From an uncultured Candidatus Melainabacteria bacterium (GTDB lineage: Bacteria > Cyanobacteriota > Vampirovibrionia > Gastranaerophilales > Gastranaerophilaceae), in contig CAKUXD010000005.1 of NCBI GenBank assembly GCA_934699705.1, forward strand, positions 1 to 64,000: DNA of 64,000 nucleotides, given 5' to 3'. Position numbers and translations under genes: made by a program. The notes under the pieces are model-generated. The model searched no databases. It was given only the letters and a program-made list of their open reading frames with translations, and was not told where the DNA came from. This document shows positions 1 through 9,951 of the stretch, piece after piece (the first letter of the stretch is position 1; every line of letters begins with the position of its first letter).

Positions 1-652
<652 letters not shown>

Positions 653-734
653 TTATAAAATAATGTAATAACTTTTATTTTGTCTTTGTCTGTTATATGC
701 AGACTCCACATCGGCTTACGCCTTTTCCGCCTGT

Positions 735-749
735 GCAATCAAAGATTGC
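735..749 (-). other. Small hairpin in the groES-groEL spacer
   Basis: A perfect 6-bp stem (GCAATC / GATTGC, loop of three) sits in the 122-bp spacer between groES and groEL, in a stretch (about 685-762) that is richer in GC than the surrounding DNA. No T-run follows, so it is not a standard terminator. It could slow or process the groES-groEL transcript. Confidence 0.4.
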
Positions 750-762
750 TTCGTTCCTTCAC

Positions 763-1053
763 TTACGCTTCAAGCACCCCTAAAACGTCTGATGTTGACA
801 AGATTTTTAATGTTTCGCCGTCAATTTTAATATCTCTGCCAGCGTATTTTTCATAAATAACTGTTTCGCCAACTTTAACTGCAACAGGTGCTTTTTCACC
901 GCTGTCTAAAGTTTTACCTTCGCCAACTGCTACAACTTCACCTTTTTGTGGTTTTTCTTTTGCACTATCTGGAATAAAAATTCCGCCTTCTGTTTGTGCT
1001 GTATCTTCAATAACTTTGATTACAATTCTGTCGCCGATTGGTCTAATTTTCAT
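763..1053 (-). CDS. groS: Co-chaperonin GroES
   Basis: This is the 96-residue lid of the GroEL folding chamber, of normal family length. It begins MKIRPIGDRIVIK, contains the mobile-loop segment TEGGIFIPDSAKEKPQKG around residues 21-38, and ends with the typical GVLEA. The start has a strong ribosome-binding site (GTAGGAGG) 7-8 nt upstream. It is the first gene of a groES-groEL pair read leftwards, divergent from grpE. A TATAAT on the minus strand at 1092-1097 could be its -10 box, but no convincing -35 is visible, so the promoter is uncertain. Confidence 0.97.
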   Translation of the reverse strand: MKIRPIGDRIVIKVIEDTAQTEGGIFIPDSAKEKPQKGEVVAVGEGKTLDSGEKAPVAVKVGETVIYEKYAGRDIKIDGETLKILSTSDVLGVLEA

Positions 1054-1196
1054 TTTTATGCCTCCTACTTTGTAATATCCTAAACTTTAATATTATATTT
1101 ATACTTCAAAAATTAAATTTTTGCCGAATTATTAATGAAATTTTAATATTTTAGCAACAATATTAAAAAAAAATAAATTTAACTTGTTTATATAAA

Positions 1197-1225
1197 TTGA
1201 TAACGTATAATTAAAATTGTATAAT
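1197..1225 (+). promoter_or_regulatory. Sigma-70-type promoter for grpE-dnaJ
   Basis: TTGATA at 1197-1202 and a perfect TATAAT at 1220-1225 are separated by 17 bp, the ideal spacing. Transcription would start near 1232, just ahead of the ribosome-binding site AGTAGGTG and the grpE start at 1249. No heat-shock operator is evident around it. Confidence 0.75.
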
Positions 1226-1248
1226 ATTTTATGTAAGTAGGTGAAATT

Positions 1249-1824
1249 ATGGCACATAAGAAAAAACAAGAAGAACAAAAAAATACTGAAAATAATCCAT
1301 TTAACAAGGATATGGATTTAGATAAAGTTGAAGAACAAGAAGAAAAATCAGAAGAAAAAGCGGAAGAAACTTCTCCAGATAATGAACTTCAAGCAAAATA
1401 TGACAATTTGAATAATCAATATATTCGCCTTGCTGCGGATTTTGATAATTACAGAAAACGTCAAGCTCAAGAACGTGAAAACTTATTAAAATATGGCGCG
1501 GAAAATACTTTAAAACAACTAATTGAAGTATTAGATAACTTTGACAGAGGCCAAAAAGCTGTTGAAAATATTGAGGATTGTCAAAAAATCAAAGATAGTT
1601 TTAATCTTGTATTAAAACAAATGAAAGATACCTTAACAAAAATAGGGTTGGAAACTATTGAAACAGAAGGAAAAGAATTTGACCCTAACTTCCACGAAGC
1701 CGTAATGCAAACTCCAACAAGTGAACACCCAGAAGGTACAATTATTAATGAACTTCAAAAAGGTTATAAAATCGGAGATAAAGTTTTACGTGCCTCTTTA
1801 GTAAATGTAGCAACCGCAGAATAG
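1249..1824 (+). CDS. grpE: Nucleotide exchange factor GrpE
   Basis: GrpE releases ADP from the Hsp70 chaperone DnaK. The 191-residue protein has a charged, low-complexity N-terminus (about 1-45), a long helical coiled-coil segment (about 45-110), and the conserved beta-wing domain with FDPNFHEAVMQ and a C-terminal IGDKVLRASLVNVA. Length is normal for the family. The start follows AGTAGGTG at good spacing and lies behind a near-consensus promoter. dnaJ follows 21 bp later; dnaK, often found between these two, is not in this cluster. Confidence 0.96.
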   Translation: MAHKKKQEEQKNTENNPFNKDMDLDKVEEQEEKSEEKAEETSPDNELQAKYDNLNNQYIRLAADFDNYRKRQAQERENLLKYGAENTLKQLIEVLDNFDRGQKAVENIEDCQKIKDSFNLVLKQMKDTLTKIGLETIETEGKEFDPNFHEAVMQTPTSEHPEGTIINELQKGYKIGDKVLRASLVNVATAE

Positions 1825-1845
1825 AAAAAGGAATTAGCTGGAAAA

Positions 1846-2964
1846 ATGGCAGATTATTACGAAATCTTAGGGCTGGATAGAAATGCTTCAAAAGACGAAA
1901 TAAAAAGCGCATTCAGAAAAATGGCGCGTCAATATCACCCTGATGTAAATAAAGCACCTGATGCAGAAGAAAAATTTAAAGAAATCGGTAAAGCCTATGA
2001 AACTTTAATGGACGATGACAAACGCGCAACTTACGACCGTTTTGGTGAAGATGGATTAAAAAATGCTGGTTTTGATACAGGTGGTCCATTTGCAGGTGGT
2101 TTTGGTGATTTGAACGATATTTTTGAATCATTTTTTGGAGGTTTTGGATTTTCTCAACGCCAGGCTGATCCAAATGCGCCAAAGCAGGGTGATGACTTGC
2201 GTTTAGATGTTGAACTTGAATTTGAAGAAGCCGTTTTTGGATGCAAAAAAGATGTTAAAATAGATCATTTAGAGGTTTGTTCTGAATGTAACGGCTCTGG
2301 TGCAAAAGCTGGTACTTCACCAAAAATTTGTCCAACTTGTGGCGGTGCAGGTAAAATTCAACAAACAACTCAAACAATCTTAGGACACTTTACTCAAGTT
2401 GCGGTATGTCCTGATTGTAGAGGTACTGGTAAAAAAATTGAAACACCTTGCGAAATTTGTAAAGGTCAAGGTAAAGTAGAAAAAGAAAAGAAATTGGAAA
2501 TAAAAATTCCGGCTGGCGTAGATAATATGTCTAAAATGCGTTTGTCTGGTGAAGGTGATTGTGGTACAAATGGCGGTCCTGCTGGTGATTTGTACGTAGT
2601 TATTCATGTAAAACCTTCTGATTATTACAATCGCGACGGTATAAATATTATTACGACACTTGATATAACTCCTGCACAAGCTGTTTTAGGTGATGAAATT
2701 ATGGTTAAAACTCTTGACGGAGAAAGAAAAGTTCAAATTCAAGCAGGTATTCAAAGTGGCAATATGGTTAAAATTAAGGGGGCTGGTGTTCCTCATATCC
2801 AAAAACCAAGCCATAGAGGCGATCATATAATTGTTGTAACAGTTAAAACTCCTGATAAAATTAATGCGGAAGAAAGACAACTTTATAAACGATTATTTGA
2901 AATCAATACAGGGCGAAAAGCTCAGGATTCGTTAAGAGATAAAGTTAAAGGGGTTTTCCAATAA
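1846..2964 (+). CDS. dnaJ: Chaperone DnaJ (type A Hsp40)
   Basis: DnaJ delivers unfolded clients to DnaK and stimulates its ATPase. The 372 residues show the full type-A layout: J domain (1-70) with the HPD motif at 31-33, Gly/Phe-rich linker (about 72-108), four CxxCxGxG zinc-binding repeats (145-209: [32 protein letters not shown]) and a C-terminal client-binding domain. It is co-directional with grpE. Its stop overlaps the next start by one base (TAATG), so translational coupling to the exported protein downstream is likely. Confidence 0.97.
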   Translation: MADYYEILGLDRNASKDEIKSAFRKMARQYHPDVNKAPDAEEKFKEIGKAYETLMDDDKRATYDRFGEDGLKNAGFDTGGPFAGGFGDLNDIFESFFGGFGFSQRQADPNAPKQGDDLRLDVELEFEEAVFGCKKDVKIDHLEVCSECNGSGAKAGTSPKICPTCGGAGKIQQTTQTILGHFTQVAVCPDCRGTGKKIETPCEICKGQGKVEKEKKLEIKIPAGVDNMSKMRLSGEGDCGTNGGPAGDLYVVIHVKPSDYYNRDGINIITTLDITPAQAVLGDEIMVKTLDGERKVQIQAGIQSGNMVKIKGAGVPHIQKPSHRGDHIIVVTVKTPDKINAEERQLYKRLFEINTGRKAQDSLRDKVKGVFQ

Positions 2965-4409
2965 TGCGTAAGTTTTTAGTGCTAGTAATGGTGTTATTTT
3001 TAAATGTTTCGTCTGCTTTTGCGACTAAAATTCCTGATGAAATAACAAATTATATTAAAAAAGATTTTCCAAAAGCTGAAATTCGTTTTGATGGGTTGAT
3101 TACAATTGATAATACATTGTATTTACCTTTATTTCCAGCAAAAATAATTAAACCTCAAAATATTTCAATTAAAAAAACTGCTCCACAAAATAAAAACTTA
3201 AAAAATTTACCTGATATTGTAGTGTTTAACAACGATTTTACATTACTGAAGGTTATTGATGAAAAAGACGGAAAAAGAACTGTTCTTTACCAATCAGAGC
3301 CATTTTTAGAGGTTCGAACAGGCTTATTGCCACAAGATATGCTTGTTCCAAAAGGGTTAATTATTCCTGACAATATTAAAAGTATTGTTGGAAGTTTGAG
3401 AATTGCAACTGAACAAGAAACAGGATTGAAGGTTAATTCAGAGTTTGTTGAAGTTCAAAAAGTTACAAATACAACGGTAAAAAAAGATTTGGTTTCAACC
3501 GTTCAACAATTGAAAAATAAAAACATGTATTTAATTACGTGTAAATCAAAAAATATTCACGTAGTGCCGACAGAAAGTTCAAAACCAGAGTACGCCTTGA
3601 GTATGAACTCTATTCCTATTGATTTGAAGTCATATAATGACAGATTTTTAATGATAACAAATTTTGATATACCAGAATTAAATGTTATTTCTTTGGCTGA
3701 TGAAGCGGTTATTAAGACTTTTGAATTCGATGCTCAACCTGAAGAAATTGTTATGGACTTAATTAATAAAAAGGCTTACGTTACTGTCCCTGAAACATCT
3801 TCAATTTATGTAATTGATTTAGCAACAATGTTGATGAAACAAAAAATTCAGGTCAACGGAAGATGTACGAAATTATATTTGACGCCTGATTCTTCAAAAT
3901 TAATTTATGTTGACAAAAAAACAAACGATGTTTGGGCTGTTGAATTGAACAATGATTTCTTAATTAAGGAAATCGGTATTTTCCCAAATATTTCCTCTAT
4001 TGCCTATTCTCAAAATAAAATTTATTTAGCAAGCAGAACAAAAAATAAAGTTGCAATCGTAGATTATGCAACTATGTTAAGTGTTCAAGAGCTAGATGTT
4101 GCGCCAAAACCAGTTGATTTATTTTTATTTAATAACAATTTATATATTTTAAGCGCGCAAAATAGCGTTCTTCAAGTTTTAAACACACAAAATGACAAGG
4201 TGTCGTCTATAATCAATTTAGATACGAATTCTTTTCCTACAAAGATTACAAGAATAAATAATACAAATCTTGCGATTATTACTGGCGCAAGAGGTGGAAA
4301 ATATTCAATCCTTGATTTAGGCAAAAAACAAATTATTAAAACTTCAAAAATAGATGTTCCTGTTAGCAAAATTGTAATTACAGAAAAGGTTAAAAAGATA
4401 AACAAATGA
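2964..4409 (+). CDS. Exported beta-propeller (YVTN/NHL-like) protein
   Basis: This is a 481-residue protein of unknown function. The first 20 residues ([20 protein letters not shown]) form a clear signal peptide with an AxA-type cleavage site, so it is probably periplasmic or surface-exposed. From about residue 220 on there are repeated strands of the type 'KKAYVTVP..SSIYVIDL', 'SKLIYVDKKTNDVWAVEL' and 'NKIYLASRTKNKVAIVDY', typical of YVTN-like seven-bladed propellers. The first 200 residues are not recognised. It overlaps dnaJ by one base and the next methyltransferase by four, so it belongs to the grpE-dnaJ transcription unit; what links it to that chaperone operon is not apparent. Confidence 0.75.
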   Translation: MRKFLVLVMVLFLNVSSAFATKIPDEITNYIKKDFPKAEIRFDGLITIDNTLYLPLFPAKIIKPQNISIKKTAPQNKNLKNLPDIVVFNNDFTLLKVIDEKDGKRTVLYQSEPFLEVRTGLLPQDMLVPKGLIIPDNIKSIVGSLRIATEQETGLKVNSEFVEVQKVTNTTVKKDLVSTVQQLKNKNMYLITCKSKNIHVVPTESSKPEYALSMNSIPIDLKSYNDRFLMITNFDIPELNVISLADEAVIKTFEFDAQPEEIVMDLINKKAYVTVPETSSIYVIDLATMLMKQKIQVNGRCTKLYLTPDSSKLIYVDKKTNDVWAVELNNDFLIKEIGIFPNISSIAYSQNKIYLASRTKNKVAIVDYATMLSVQELDVAPKPVDLFLFNNNLYILSAQNSVLQVLNTQNDKVSSIINLDTNSFPTKITRINNTNLAIITGARGGKYSILDLGKKQIIKTSKIDVPVSKIVITEKVKKINK

Positions 4410-4966
4410 TAATGGATTCGACAACAGAAGTAGTTTTAAAAAAATTAGAAGAAACGCAAAATGAATATTGGAATGTTGCGCGTTCTACTGGTAATTTTTT
4501 AAATATGCTTATTAAAATTTCAGGCTCGAAAAACGCTTATGAAATCGGGACTTCAAACGGATATTCAGGAATTTGGCTATCGAAAGCCTTAAAAGAAAAT
4601 GGTGGACACTTAACGACTATTGAATTTTATGAAAAAAGAAAACTTCTTGCAGAAGAAAACTTTAAAATTTGTGGTGTTAGCGATGTAATTACAACAAAAG
4701 AAGGGTCTGCAATTGGAATTCTTGAACGATTACCTGAAGATGAAGTTATAGATTTTGTTTTTATTGACGCAAATAAAGGTCAGTATATTGATTATTTTAA
4801 TTTATTAGATAAACATATTCCAAAAGGTGGTATAATTACTGCGGATAACGTAACTTCTCATGCCCCTAAGGTTAAACCTTTTTTAGACGCAATTGCAGGT
4901 AATCCAAATTATCAGTCTGAAATTTTAGATTTGCCAGCAGGTTTGCTTGTTGCCATAAAAATATAA
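4406..4966 (+). CDS. Class I SAM-dependent O-methyltransferase family protein
   Basis: This 186-residue protein resembles the small O-methyltransferases of the caffeoyl-CoA/catechol type (COG4122, YrrM-like). The S-adenosylmethionine-binding motif I is AYEIGTSNGYSGIWLS (about residues 39-54), followed by an acidic 'TTIEF' and 'IDFVFIDANKGQY', which matches the metal/substrate-binding Asp region of the family. The actual substrate cannot be told. It overlaps the upstream gene by four bases (ATGA). A second in-frame ATG two codons in (4412) is an alternative start. Confidence 0.8.
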   Translation: MIMDSTTEVVLKKLEETQNEYWNVARSTGNFLNMLIKISGSKNAYEIGTSNGYSGIWLSKALKENGGHLTTIEFYEKRKLLAEENFKICGVSDVITTKEGSAIGILERLPEDEVIDFVFIDANKGQYIDYFNLLDKHIPKGGIITADNVTSHAPKVKPFLDAIAGNPNYQSEILDLPAGLLVAIKI

Positions 4967-4978
4967 CCTCAGTTTTTA

Positions 4979-5007
4979 TTGAAACTATTTTTTATTTTTG
5001 TTATAAT
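4979..5007 (+). promoter_or_regulatory. Sigma-70-type promoter for the SIMPL protein gene
   Basis: TTGAAA at 4979-4984 and TATAAT at 5002-5007 are 17 bp apart, and the -10 box is preceded by TG (extended -10). It starts 13 bp after the methyltransferase stop codon and sits in front of an AAAGGA ribosome-binding site, so the gene at 5033 is probably transcribed on its own. Confidence 0.7.
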
Positions 5008-5032
5008 TTTTTGAAAAAGAAAGGATTTAACA

Positions 5033-5773
5033 ATGAAAAAAATAGTTATTACAGTTTTATCATTTTTTGTAGTTATTTTTGGTGCGACTTTTGCGGGAGC
5101 AGTTGGCGATGGAACAATTGATATTAATTTGTCAGGTACAAAAGAAATTTCACCTAACGCTTTTCAAATGACTTTTACTGTTGAAACGGTTAATAAAGAC
5201 TCGCAAATGGCAATAAAAGAAAATAAAGAAAATTCAGAAAATTTATATAACGCTTTAAAATCAGCTATAAAAACTGATAGAGGCGATTATATTAAAACCT
5301 CTAATTATAGCGTAAGACCAAATTATGAATATGGTTCAAAAGGCAAAAAAACTTTAAAAGGTTATACTGTTACAAATTCAGTAATCGTTTTTGTTAAAGA
5401 TACAATGTCGGTTGCTAAATTTATCAATATTGCCTCAACAAAAGGTATCACAGAAGTTGCAAATTTAACATTTAAAGCTACTGAATATGAAAATGAATGT
5501 AATGCACTTTTAGCTGAATTATCTAAAAAAGCTAGTAAACGTGCAAATTCAGCATTAAAACCTTTAAACATGCAAACAATAGGTTTAAAATCAATGAATA
5601 CAAATTGTTCTGATACAACTGCAAGACCTTATGTAAATTATGCAATGAGATCAAAAGCGTTAATGTCAGTAAGTGCAGATGCAGGTGTTGAAGAATCAGC
5701 TCCAATCGAAGTTGGCAAAACAATTTTGAACGCTAATATAAATGCATCATTCTATGTTGGTAAAACAAAATAG
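5033..5773 (+). CDS. Exported SIMPL-domain (DUF541) protein
   Basis: The 246-residue protein starts with a signal peptide (about 22 residues, hydrophobic core VITVLSFFVVIFGATFA) and then a SIMPL/DUF541 domain: an early beta-strand 'TIDINLSGTKEISPNAFQMTFTVE' with many short helices, and the conserved 'SNYSVRPNYEY' and 'GYTVTNSVIVFVKD' segments. Family members are periplasmic or membrane-linked proteins, including BP26/OMP28 of Brucella and YggE of E. coli; their molecular role is mostly unknown. It has its own promoter and ends at a strong terminator. Confidence 0.85.
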   Translation: MKKIVITVLSFFVVIFGATFAGAVGDGTIDINLSGTKEISPNAFQMTFTVETVNKDSQMAIKENKENSENLYNALKSAIKTDRGDYIKTSNYSVRPNYEYGSKGKKTLKGYTVTNSVIVFVKDTMSVAKFINIASTKGITEVANLTFKATEYENECNALLAELSKKASKRANSALKPLNMQTIGLKSMNTNCSDTTARPYVNYAMRSKALMSVSADAGVEESAPIEVGKTILNANINASFYVGKTK

Positions 5774-5820
5774 TGATTTATGATTTGTGGGTAGTGATAC
5801 TCATAATGATAAATTATATT

Positions 5821-5860
5821 AAAAAGAATACGGTGGCTGAAAGCCACCGTATTCTTTTTT
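5821..5860. terminator. Bidirectional intrinsic terminator
   Basis: A perfect 18-bp stem (5821-5838 with 5842-5859, loop GAA) has A-runs on the left and T-runs on the right, so it can terminate both the SIMPL gene from the left and trxA from the right. Confidence 0.9.
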
Positions 5861-5908
5861 GTTCGTCATACCGAATTTATTGCGGTATCTATTAATTTAA
5901 TCTAAAAA

Positions 5909-6232
5909 TTATAAATGCTTTTCGATATTATTTACAATTGTAGATTTTGGCATTAAACCAACCATTCTTTCAACAGCTTCACCATTTTTGAAAATCAAAA
6001 GGCTTGGTAAACCGCTGATAGAGTTAGCTTTAACCGTTTCAGCACATTCATCAGCGTTAACTTTTACAACCTTCAATTTATCAGCGTAATCGTTAGCAAT
6101 TTCATCTAAAACTGGGCCTAATTTTCTGCAAGGTCCGCACCAAGTAGCCCAAAAATCTACTAAAACTGGTGTTGTTGCTTGTAAAACTTCTTGTTCGAAA
6201 TTTGAATCATTTACATCTTTTGCGTTTGACAT
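5909..6232 (-). CDS. trxA: Thioredoxin
   Basis: This is a small cytosolic disulfide reductase. The 107 residues form one thioredoxin fold with the active site WCGPC at 31-35, the cis-proline segment ISGLPSLLIF around 74-83, and the FWATWCGPC context of classical thioredoxin 1. The start is supported by AAAGGAG 9 nt upstream. It is convergent with the SIMPL gene and diverges from the exonuclease gene; no thioredoxin reductase is nearby. Confidence 0.95.
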   Translation of the reverse strand: MSNAKDVNDSNFEQEVLQATTPVLVDFWATWCGPCRKLGPVLDEIANDYADKLKVVKVNADECAETVKANSISGLPSLLIFKNGEAVERMVGLMPKSTIVNNIEKHL

Positions 6233-6339
6233 GTTTAAATCTCCTTTATAACTTAGTTTATTTTAGCATATAATTTATTTTTGTGCTATTATTAAATTAT
6301 ACATATTTATTTTAGAAAAAGATTAAATTAGGAAACTAA

Positions 6340-7257
6340 ATGGCTAGAAAAAAAGTTATAGAAATTGTTTTAGACACTGAAACAACAGGTCTTGATTATA
6401 CAAAAGAAAGAATGGTGGAATTCGCTGGTGTAAGGCTTGAAAATGGCAAAGTTAAAGACGAATTTCAAACTCTTATTAACCCTCAACAGCATATAAGAAA
6501 ATCTTCAATAGCAATTCATGGAATTACACAAGATATGGTCGCAGATGCGCCGACAGAAGAAGAAATTATGCCAAAAATCTTAGAATTTATTGGTGATTAT
6601 CCGATTGTTGCGCATAATGCCATCTTTGATTATTGCTATTTGAACGAAGCAAGTTTAAGAACAACTGGCAAACCTATTGAAAACGAACGTATTGATACTC
6701 AATATATGTTCAAAGAAGTTTATCCAGAAATGGACTCTCATGGGCTTGACGCTTTAACCAAGAAATTTAAAGTTGAACTTGTTAATCACCATAGAGCAAT
6801 GGCTGATGCTATGAGTTTGGCACTTGCTTATCCTAAGTTAAAAAAATTATATCTACAAAAATATGATTGGGAAAATAAACAATTAGAAAATATTGAATAT
6901 CTTTTTGAAAGATTTTTGAGAATACAACAAAGCGTTACAACAATGCAATCAGAGCTTCAGGATTTGAAGTCAGTATTCAAACTATACTTTGAACTTGGAG
7001 GAAAACCAATTGAATCTCAAAACGGAGATATGTTAGTATATCAATCAAAACAATCCTTCCATTATGACTTTGAAGATATTAAAGAAATTTTGGAAGAAGT
7101 TGGTGCTTTAAATAAAGCAGTAAAGTTAAATTGCGGATTTGTAGATAGACTTTGCAACGGTATGAGTTTAGAAGAATGCAAGCGTGAAGCTATCAGAGCA
7201 GCAAGAAAAGAAATATCAGAAAATAGAAATGTACAAATAATTAAGGCAGGAAAATAA
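6340..7257 (+). CDS. DnaQ-like DEDDh 3'-5' exonuclease with extra C-terminal domain
   Basis: Residues 1-165 form a DEDDh exonuclease domain like the DNA polymerase III epsilon subunit: D12 and E14 in LDTETTG, D97 in HNAIFDY, and H151/D156 in HHRAMAD are all present, so it should be active. Residues about 170-305 are helical and charged and are not recognised; they are absent from E. coli epsilon. It could be the replicative proofreading subunit or a separate DNA/RNA exonuclease. The MFS transporter gene begins 2 nt after the stop codon, so the two are co-transcribed. Confidence 0.85.
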   Translation: MARKKVIEIVLDTETTGLDYTKERMVEFAGVRLENGKVKDEFQTLINPQQHIRKSSIAIHGITQDMVADAPTEEEIMPKILEFIGDYPIVAHNAIFDYCYLNEASLRTTGKPIENERIDTQYMFKEVYPEMDSHGLDALTKKFKVELVNHHRAMADAMSLALAYPKLKKLYLQKYDWENKQLENIEYLFERFLRIQQSVTTMQSELQDLKSVFKLYFELGGKPIESQNGDMLVYQSKQSFHYDFEDIKEILEEVGALNKAVKLNCGFVDRLCNGMSLEECKREAIRAARKEISENRNVQIIKAGK

Positions 7258-7259
7258 AA

Positions 7260-8717
7260 ATGGCAAATATTATTACAAACTTCTTTAAAGAACCCCCAAT
7301 AAAAGAAGAAATTCAAGATAAAGCAAAAGTTGATAAAATGTATAAACATTGGGGTATAAGAATTTTTATCTCTTGTTATATAGCATATATTATTGCTCAT
7401 TTATGCAGAAAAAACATTGCTGTTGCCTTACCATTTATTGGGCAAGATTTAGGATATACAAATACTCAATTAGGTATTTTGGGTTCTTCCTTGTATATGA
7501 CTTACGGTATTGGTAAATTTATTAACGGTATTATTGCAGACAGAAGTAACGTTAGAACTTTTTTACCTACTGCAATGATAATTTCAGCAATTGCAAACCT
7601 TTGTTTTGCATATAGTGCGGTATTTATTACTCCTGGACACGTTTCATTTTTTGGATTGCCGTCAGCAACAATACTTTTATGGGTTTTAACTTTCTTTTGG
7701 GGTGCTAATGGTTGGTTTCAATCAATGATTTTCCCTCCAATTGCAAAGGCTCTATCTTATTGGTTATCTAAATCAGAACGTGCGACTAAATGGTCTATTT
7801 GGTCAACTTCTCACCAATTAGGCGTATTTTCAACTGTTATGCTATCGGGTATTTTAATTGGTCATTTGGGTTGGAAAACCGCGTTTGGTATTGAAGCTAT
7901 TATTGTTACAATCACAGGTTTAGCTTTATTCTGGGCTTTACGTGATAAACCTCAATCTTTAGGATTACCAGATATTGATGTTTATAAAAATGAACCAATC
8001 GAAAAAGAAGAAGAAACTAAAAAAGCAAAAATGTCTTATTTTGAAATGTTCAGAAAATACATTGTTTGCAACAAAATTCTTTGGTTGTTATCAATTGCGT
8101 ATGCTTTTGTTTATGTAATCCGTTTTGGTACTGAAGATTGGTTTGTAAAATATTTAATGGAATATAAAGGCGATACACTTGCAATTGCAACTGCAAAATT
8201 AAGCTCTTTAGCGGTTGTGGGTTCAATCGGTGCAATCGCAGCTGGTTGGTTCTCAGACCGTTCAAAATCAGGTAGCAGAATTCCAATTAATATTGTTTTC
8301 TTTATGGGTTTAGGAATTTGTTTATTCTTATTCCACATTAATAAAATAGATTTCTTTGATTATATTTTAGCTGCTTTAATCGGTGCATTTACTGCTGGAC
8401 CTCAATTATTATTAGGCGGTGTTTGCGCTTTAGAAGCAACGTCAAAAGAAGTAGCATCTGCAGCCTTAGGCTTTTCTGGCATGTTCGGATATGTTGGTGC
8501 AGTTCTTTCGGCTTCAGGCACAGGTTTTATGATTGATACCTTCCAAAAACATTTTAATAACGGTTGGTTAGGTGCAGTTATATTCTGGATTTCATCAGCA
8601 ATTATTGGTATTGTAATGTGTTTAATCATTATGGCTTATAGTTCTGTAAAATCTAAAAAACTTCAAACTCAAGAAGTTGTAAGTGAAGAACAAAATCAAG
8701 AAACCGTTAAGCAATAA
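7260..8717 (+). CDS. MFS transporter, organophosphate:phosphate antiporter-like
   Basis: The 485-residue polytopic membrane protein has about 12 predicted helices in two halves with a charged cytoplasmic loop around residues 235-265. The N-terminal half (YIIAHLCRKNIAVALPFI, LGILGSSLYMTYGIGKFING, GANGWFQSMIFPPIAKALSYW) follows the pattern of the GlpT/UhpT/UhpC family, which exchange sugar phosphates or glycerol-3-phosphate for phosphate. Whether it transports or senses (as UhpC does) cannot be told. It is coupled to the exonuclease gene upstream and gmk downstream. Confidence 0.85.
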   Translation: MANIITNFFKEPPIKEEIQDKAKVDKMYKHWGIRIFISCYIAYIIAHLCRKNIAVALPFIGQDLGYTNTQLGILGSSLYMTYGIGKFINGIIADRSNVRTFLPTAMIISAIANLCFAYSAVFITPGHVSFFGLPSATILLWVLTFFWGANGWFQSMIFPPIAKALSYWLSKSERATKWSIWSTSHQLGVFSTVMLSGILIGHLGWKTAFGIEAIIVTITGLALFWALRDKPQSLGLPDIDVYKNEPIEKEEETKKAKMSYFEMFRKYIVCNKILWLLSIAYAFVYVIRFGTEDWFVKYLMEYKGDTLAIATAKLSSLAVVGSIGAIAAGWFSDRSKSGSRIPINIVFFMGLGICLFLFHINKIDFFDYILAALIGAFTAGPQLLLGGVCALEATSKEVASAALGFSGMFGYVGAVLSASGTGFMIDTFQKHFNNGWLGAVIFWISSAIIGIVMCLIIMAYSSVKSKKLQTQEVVSEEQNQETVKQ

Positions 8718-8729
8718 TAGGTATTCAGA

Positions 8730-9284
8730 ATGAAAAAACTTTTTGTAATATCAGGTTCTTCAGGTGTTGGAAAAGGCACTATAATAAAAAGATTTTTAGA
8801 AAAAAATCCAAAATTTAAGTTATCAGTTTCGTGTACAACCCGCAAAAAACGTGATGGCGAAGAACATGGTATAAACTACTATTTTTTAACTCGTGAGGAA
8901 TTTAAAAAGGCCGTAGATAACGATGAGTTTTTAGAATGGGCAGAATTTTCCGGTAATTGTTATGGTACAAATAAAAAATTTGTGCAACAATGCTTAGATA
9001 ATAATGAAGATGTGCTTTTGGAAATTGATACTCAAGGCGCTTTACAGGTGAAGAATAAAATGGAGAATGCTGTTTTAATCTTCATTTTACCACCTTCAAT
9101 TGAAGAATTAGAAAAAAGATTAAGAGGTCGTGGTACAGAAAGTGAAGAAGCTATTCAAAAACGTTTAAACACTGTAAAATCAGAAATGGTAAATGCCGAA
9201 CATTTTGATTATAAAGTTATTAATGATGAAGTAGATAGAGCAGTTGAAGAAATTGAAAAGATTATAAAACATGAACAAGTATGA
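8730..9284 (+). CDS. gmk: Guanylate kinase
   Basis: Converts GMP and ATP to GDP and ADP, an essential step in nucleotide supply. The 184 residues carry the P-loop GSSGVGKGT at 9-17, the GMP-binding 'SVSCTTRKKRDGEEHGINYYF' region from about 33, and 'LLEIDTQGALQVKN' in the middle, as in standard bacterial enzymes. It overlaps the NIF3 gene by 14 nt. The start is preceded by a modest TAGG ribosome-binding site. Confidence 0.96.
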   Translation: MKKLFVISGSSGVGKGTIIKRFLEKNPKFKLSVSCTTRKKRDGEEHGINYYFLTREEFKKAVDNDEFLEWAEFSGNCYGTNKKFVQQCLDNNEDVLLEIDTQGALQVKNKMENAVLIFILPPSIEELEKRLRGRGTESEEAIQKRLNTVKSEMVNAEHFDYKVINDEVDRAVEEIEKIIKHEQV

Positions 9285-9951
9285 TTTAGTAAATATTATA
9301 GAACAATTTGCTCCACCAGAATTTCAAGAAAAATGGGATTGCTCGGGTTGGATTGTTGAAACAAATCAGACTGAAATTAATCGTGTGATGATTGCTTTAA
9401 CTGTTGATGAAAAAGTTTTTCGACAAGCTATAAATAAAAATTGCGATATGATAATTTCGCACCACCCTCTATTTAAAGTACCTTTAGTTTTTAGAGGAAT
9501 AGATATTTACTGCGCACATACAAATATGGACAAAACTTTAGGCGGAACAACAGATATTTTTGTAGAAGAATTAGGGTTTCACACTAGTCCTGAAGGTGAT
9601 TTTTTACGAATTGTTGAAAAAGAAATCAGTTTGAAGGATTTAACAAATAAAATTAAAAGATTATCGCCAAATGCAAGAATTGTTAATAATAATGACGTAA
9701 AAACAGTTTTAAAAATTGCTTTCTGCGCGGGTTCTGGCATGGATATGTATGAAGAAGCACTTCAATATGGCTGTGATTGCTTTGTTACTGGCGATATAAA
9801 ATATCATAGTGCGGTTGATTCTAAAATTGTTTTAATTGATGTCGGACATTTTGAAAGTGAAATCTTGATTAAAAAAGTTTTTCAGAGTTTAATAAAAGAT
9901 AAAGTTGAGGTAATTATTGCAAATGAAAAATCTCCATTTGAAAATATTTAG
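9271..9951 (+). CDS. NIF3-family dinuclear metal-centre protein
   Basis: This 226-residue protein belongs to the NIF3 (YbgI/YqfO) family, hexameric ring proteins that bind two metal ions per subunit and are linked to GTP cyclohydrolase I-like activity without a settled role. The metal ligands are visible: HHP at 64-66, AHTNMD at 82-87 and, near the C-terminus, GHFESE. It is the short form, lacking the central inserted domain found in many Firmicutes. It starts inside the end of gmk and the next gene begins inside its own end. Confidence 0.9.
   Translation: MNKYDLVNIIEQFAPPEFQEKWDCSGWIVETNQTEINRVMIALTVDEKVFRQAINKNCDMIISHHPLFKVPLVFRGIDIYCAHTNMDKTLGGTTDIFVEELGFHTSPEGDFLRIVEKEISLKDLTNKIKRLSPNARIVNNNDVKTVLKIAFCAGSGMDMYEEALQYGCDCFVTGDIKYHSAVDSKIVLIDVGHFESEILIKKVFQSLIKDKVEVIIANEKSPFENI

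Noticed and set aside
1054..1248. CIRCE heat-shock operator between groES and grpE
   Set aside because: TTAGCA at 1151 resembles one arm, but the matching GAGTGCTAA arm is absent.
7062..7400. Minus-strand open frames overlapping exonuclease and transporter genes
   Set aside because: These and many similar ones are antisense shadows of well-supported genes without their own ribosome-binding sites.
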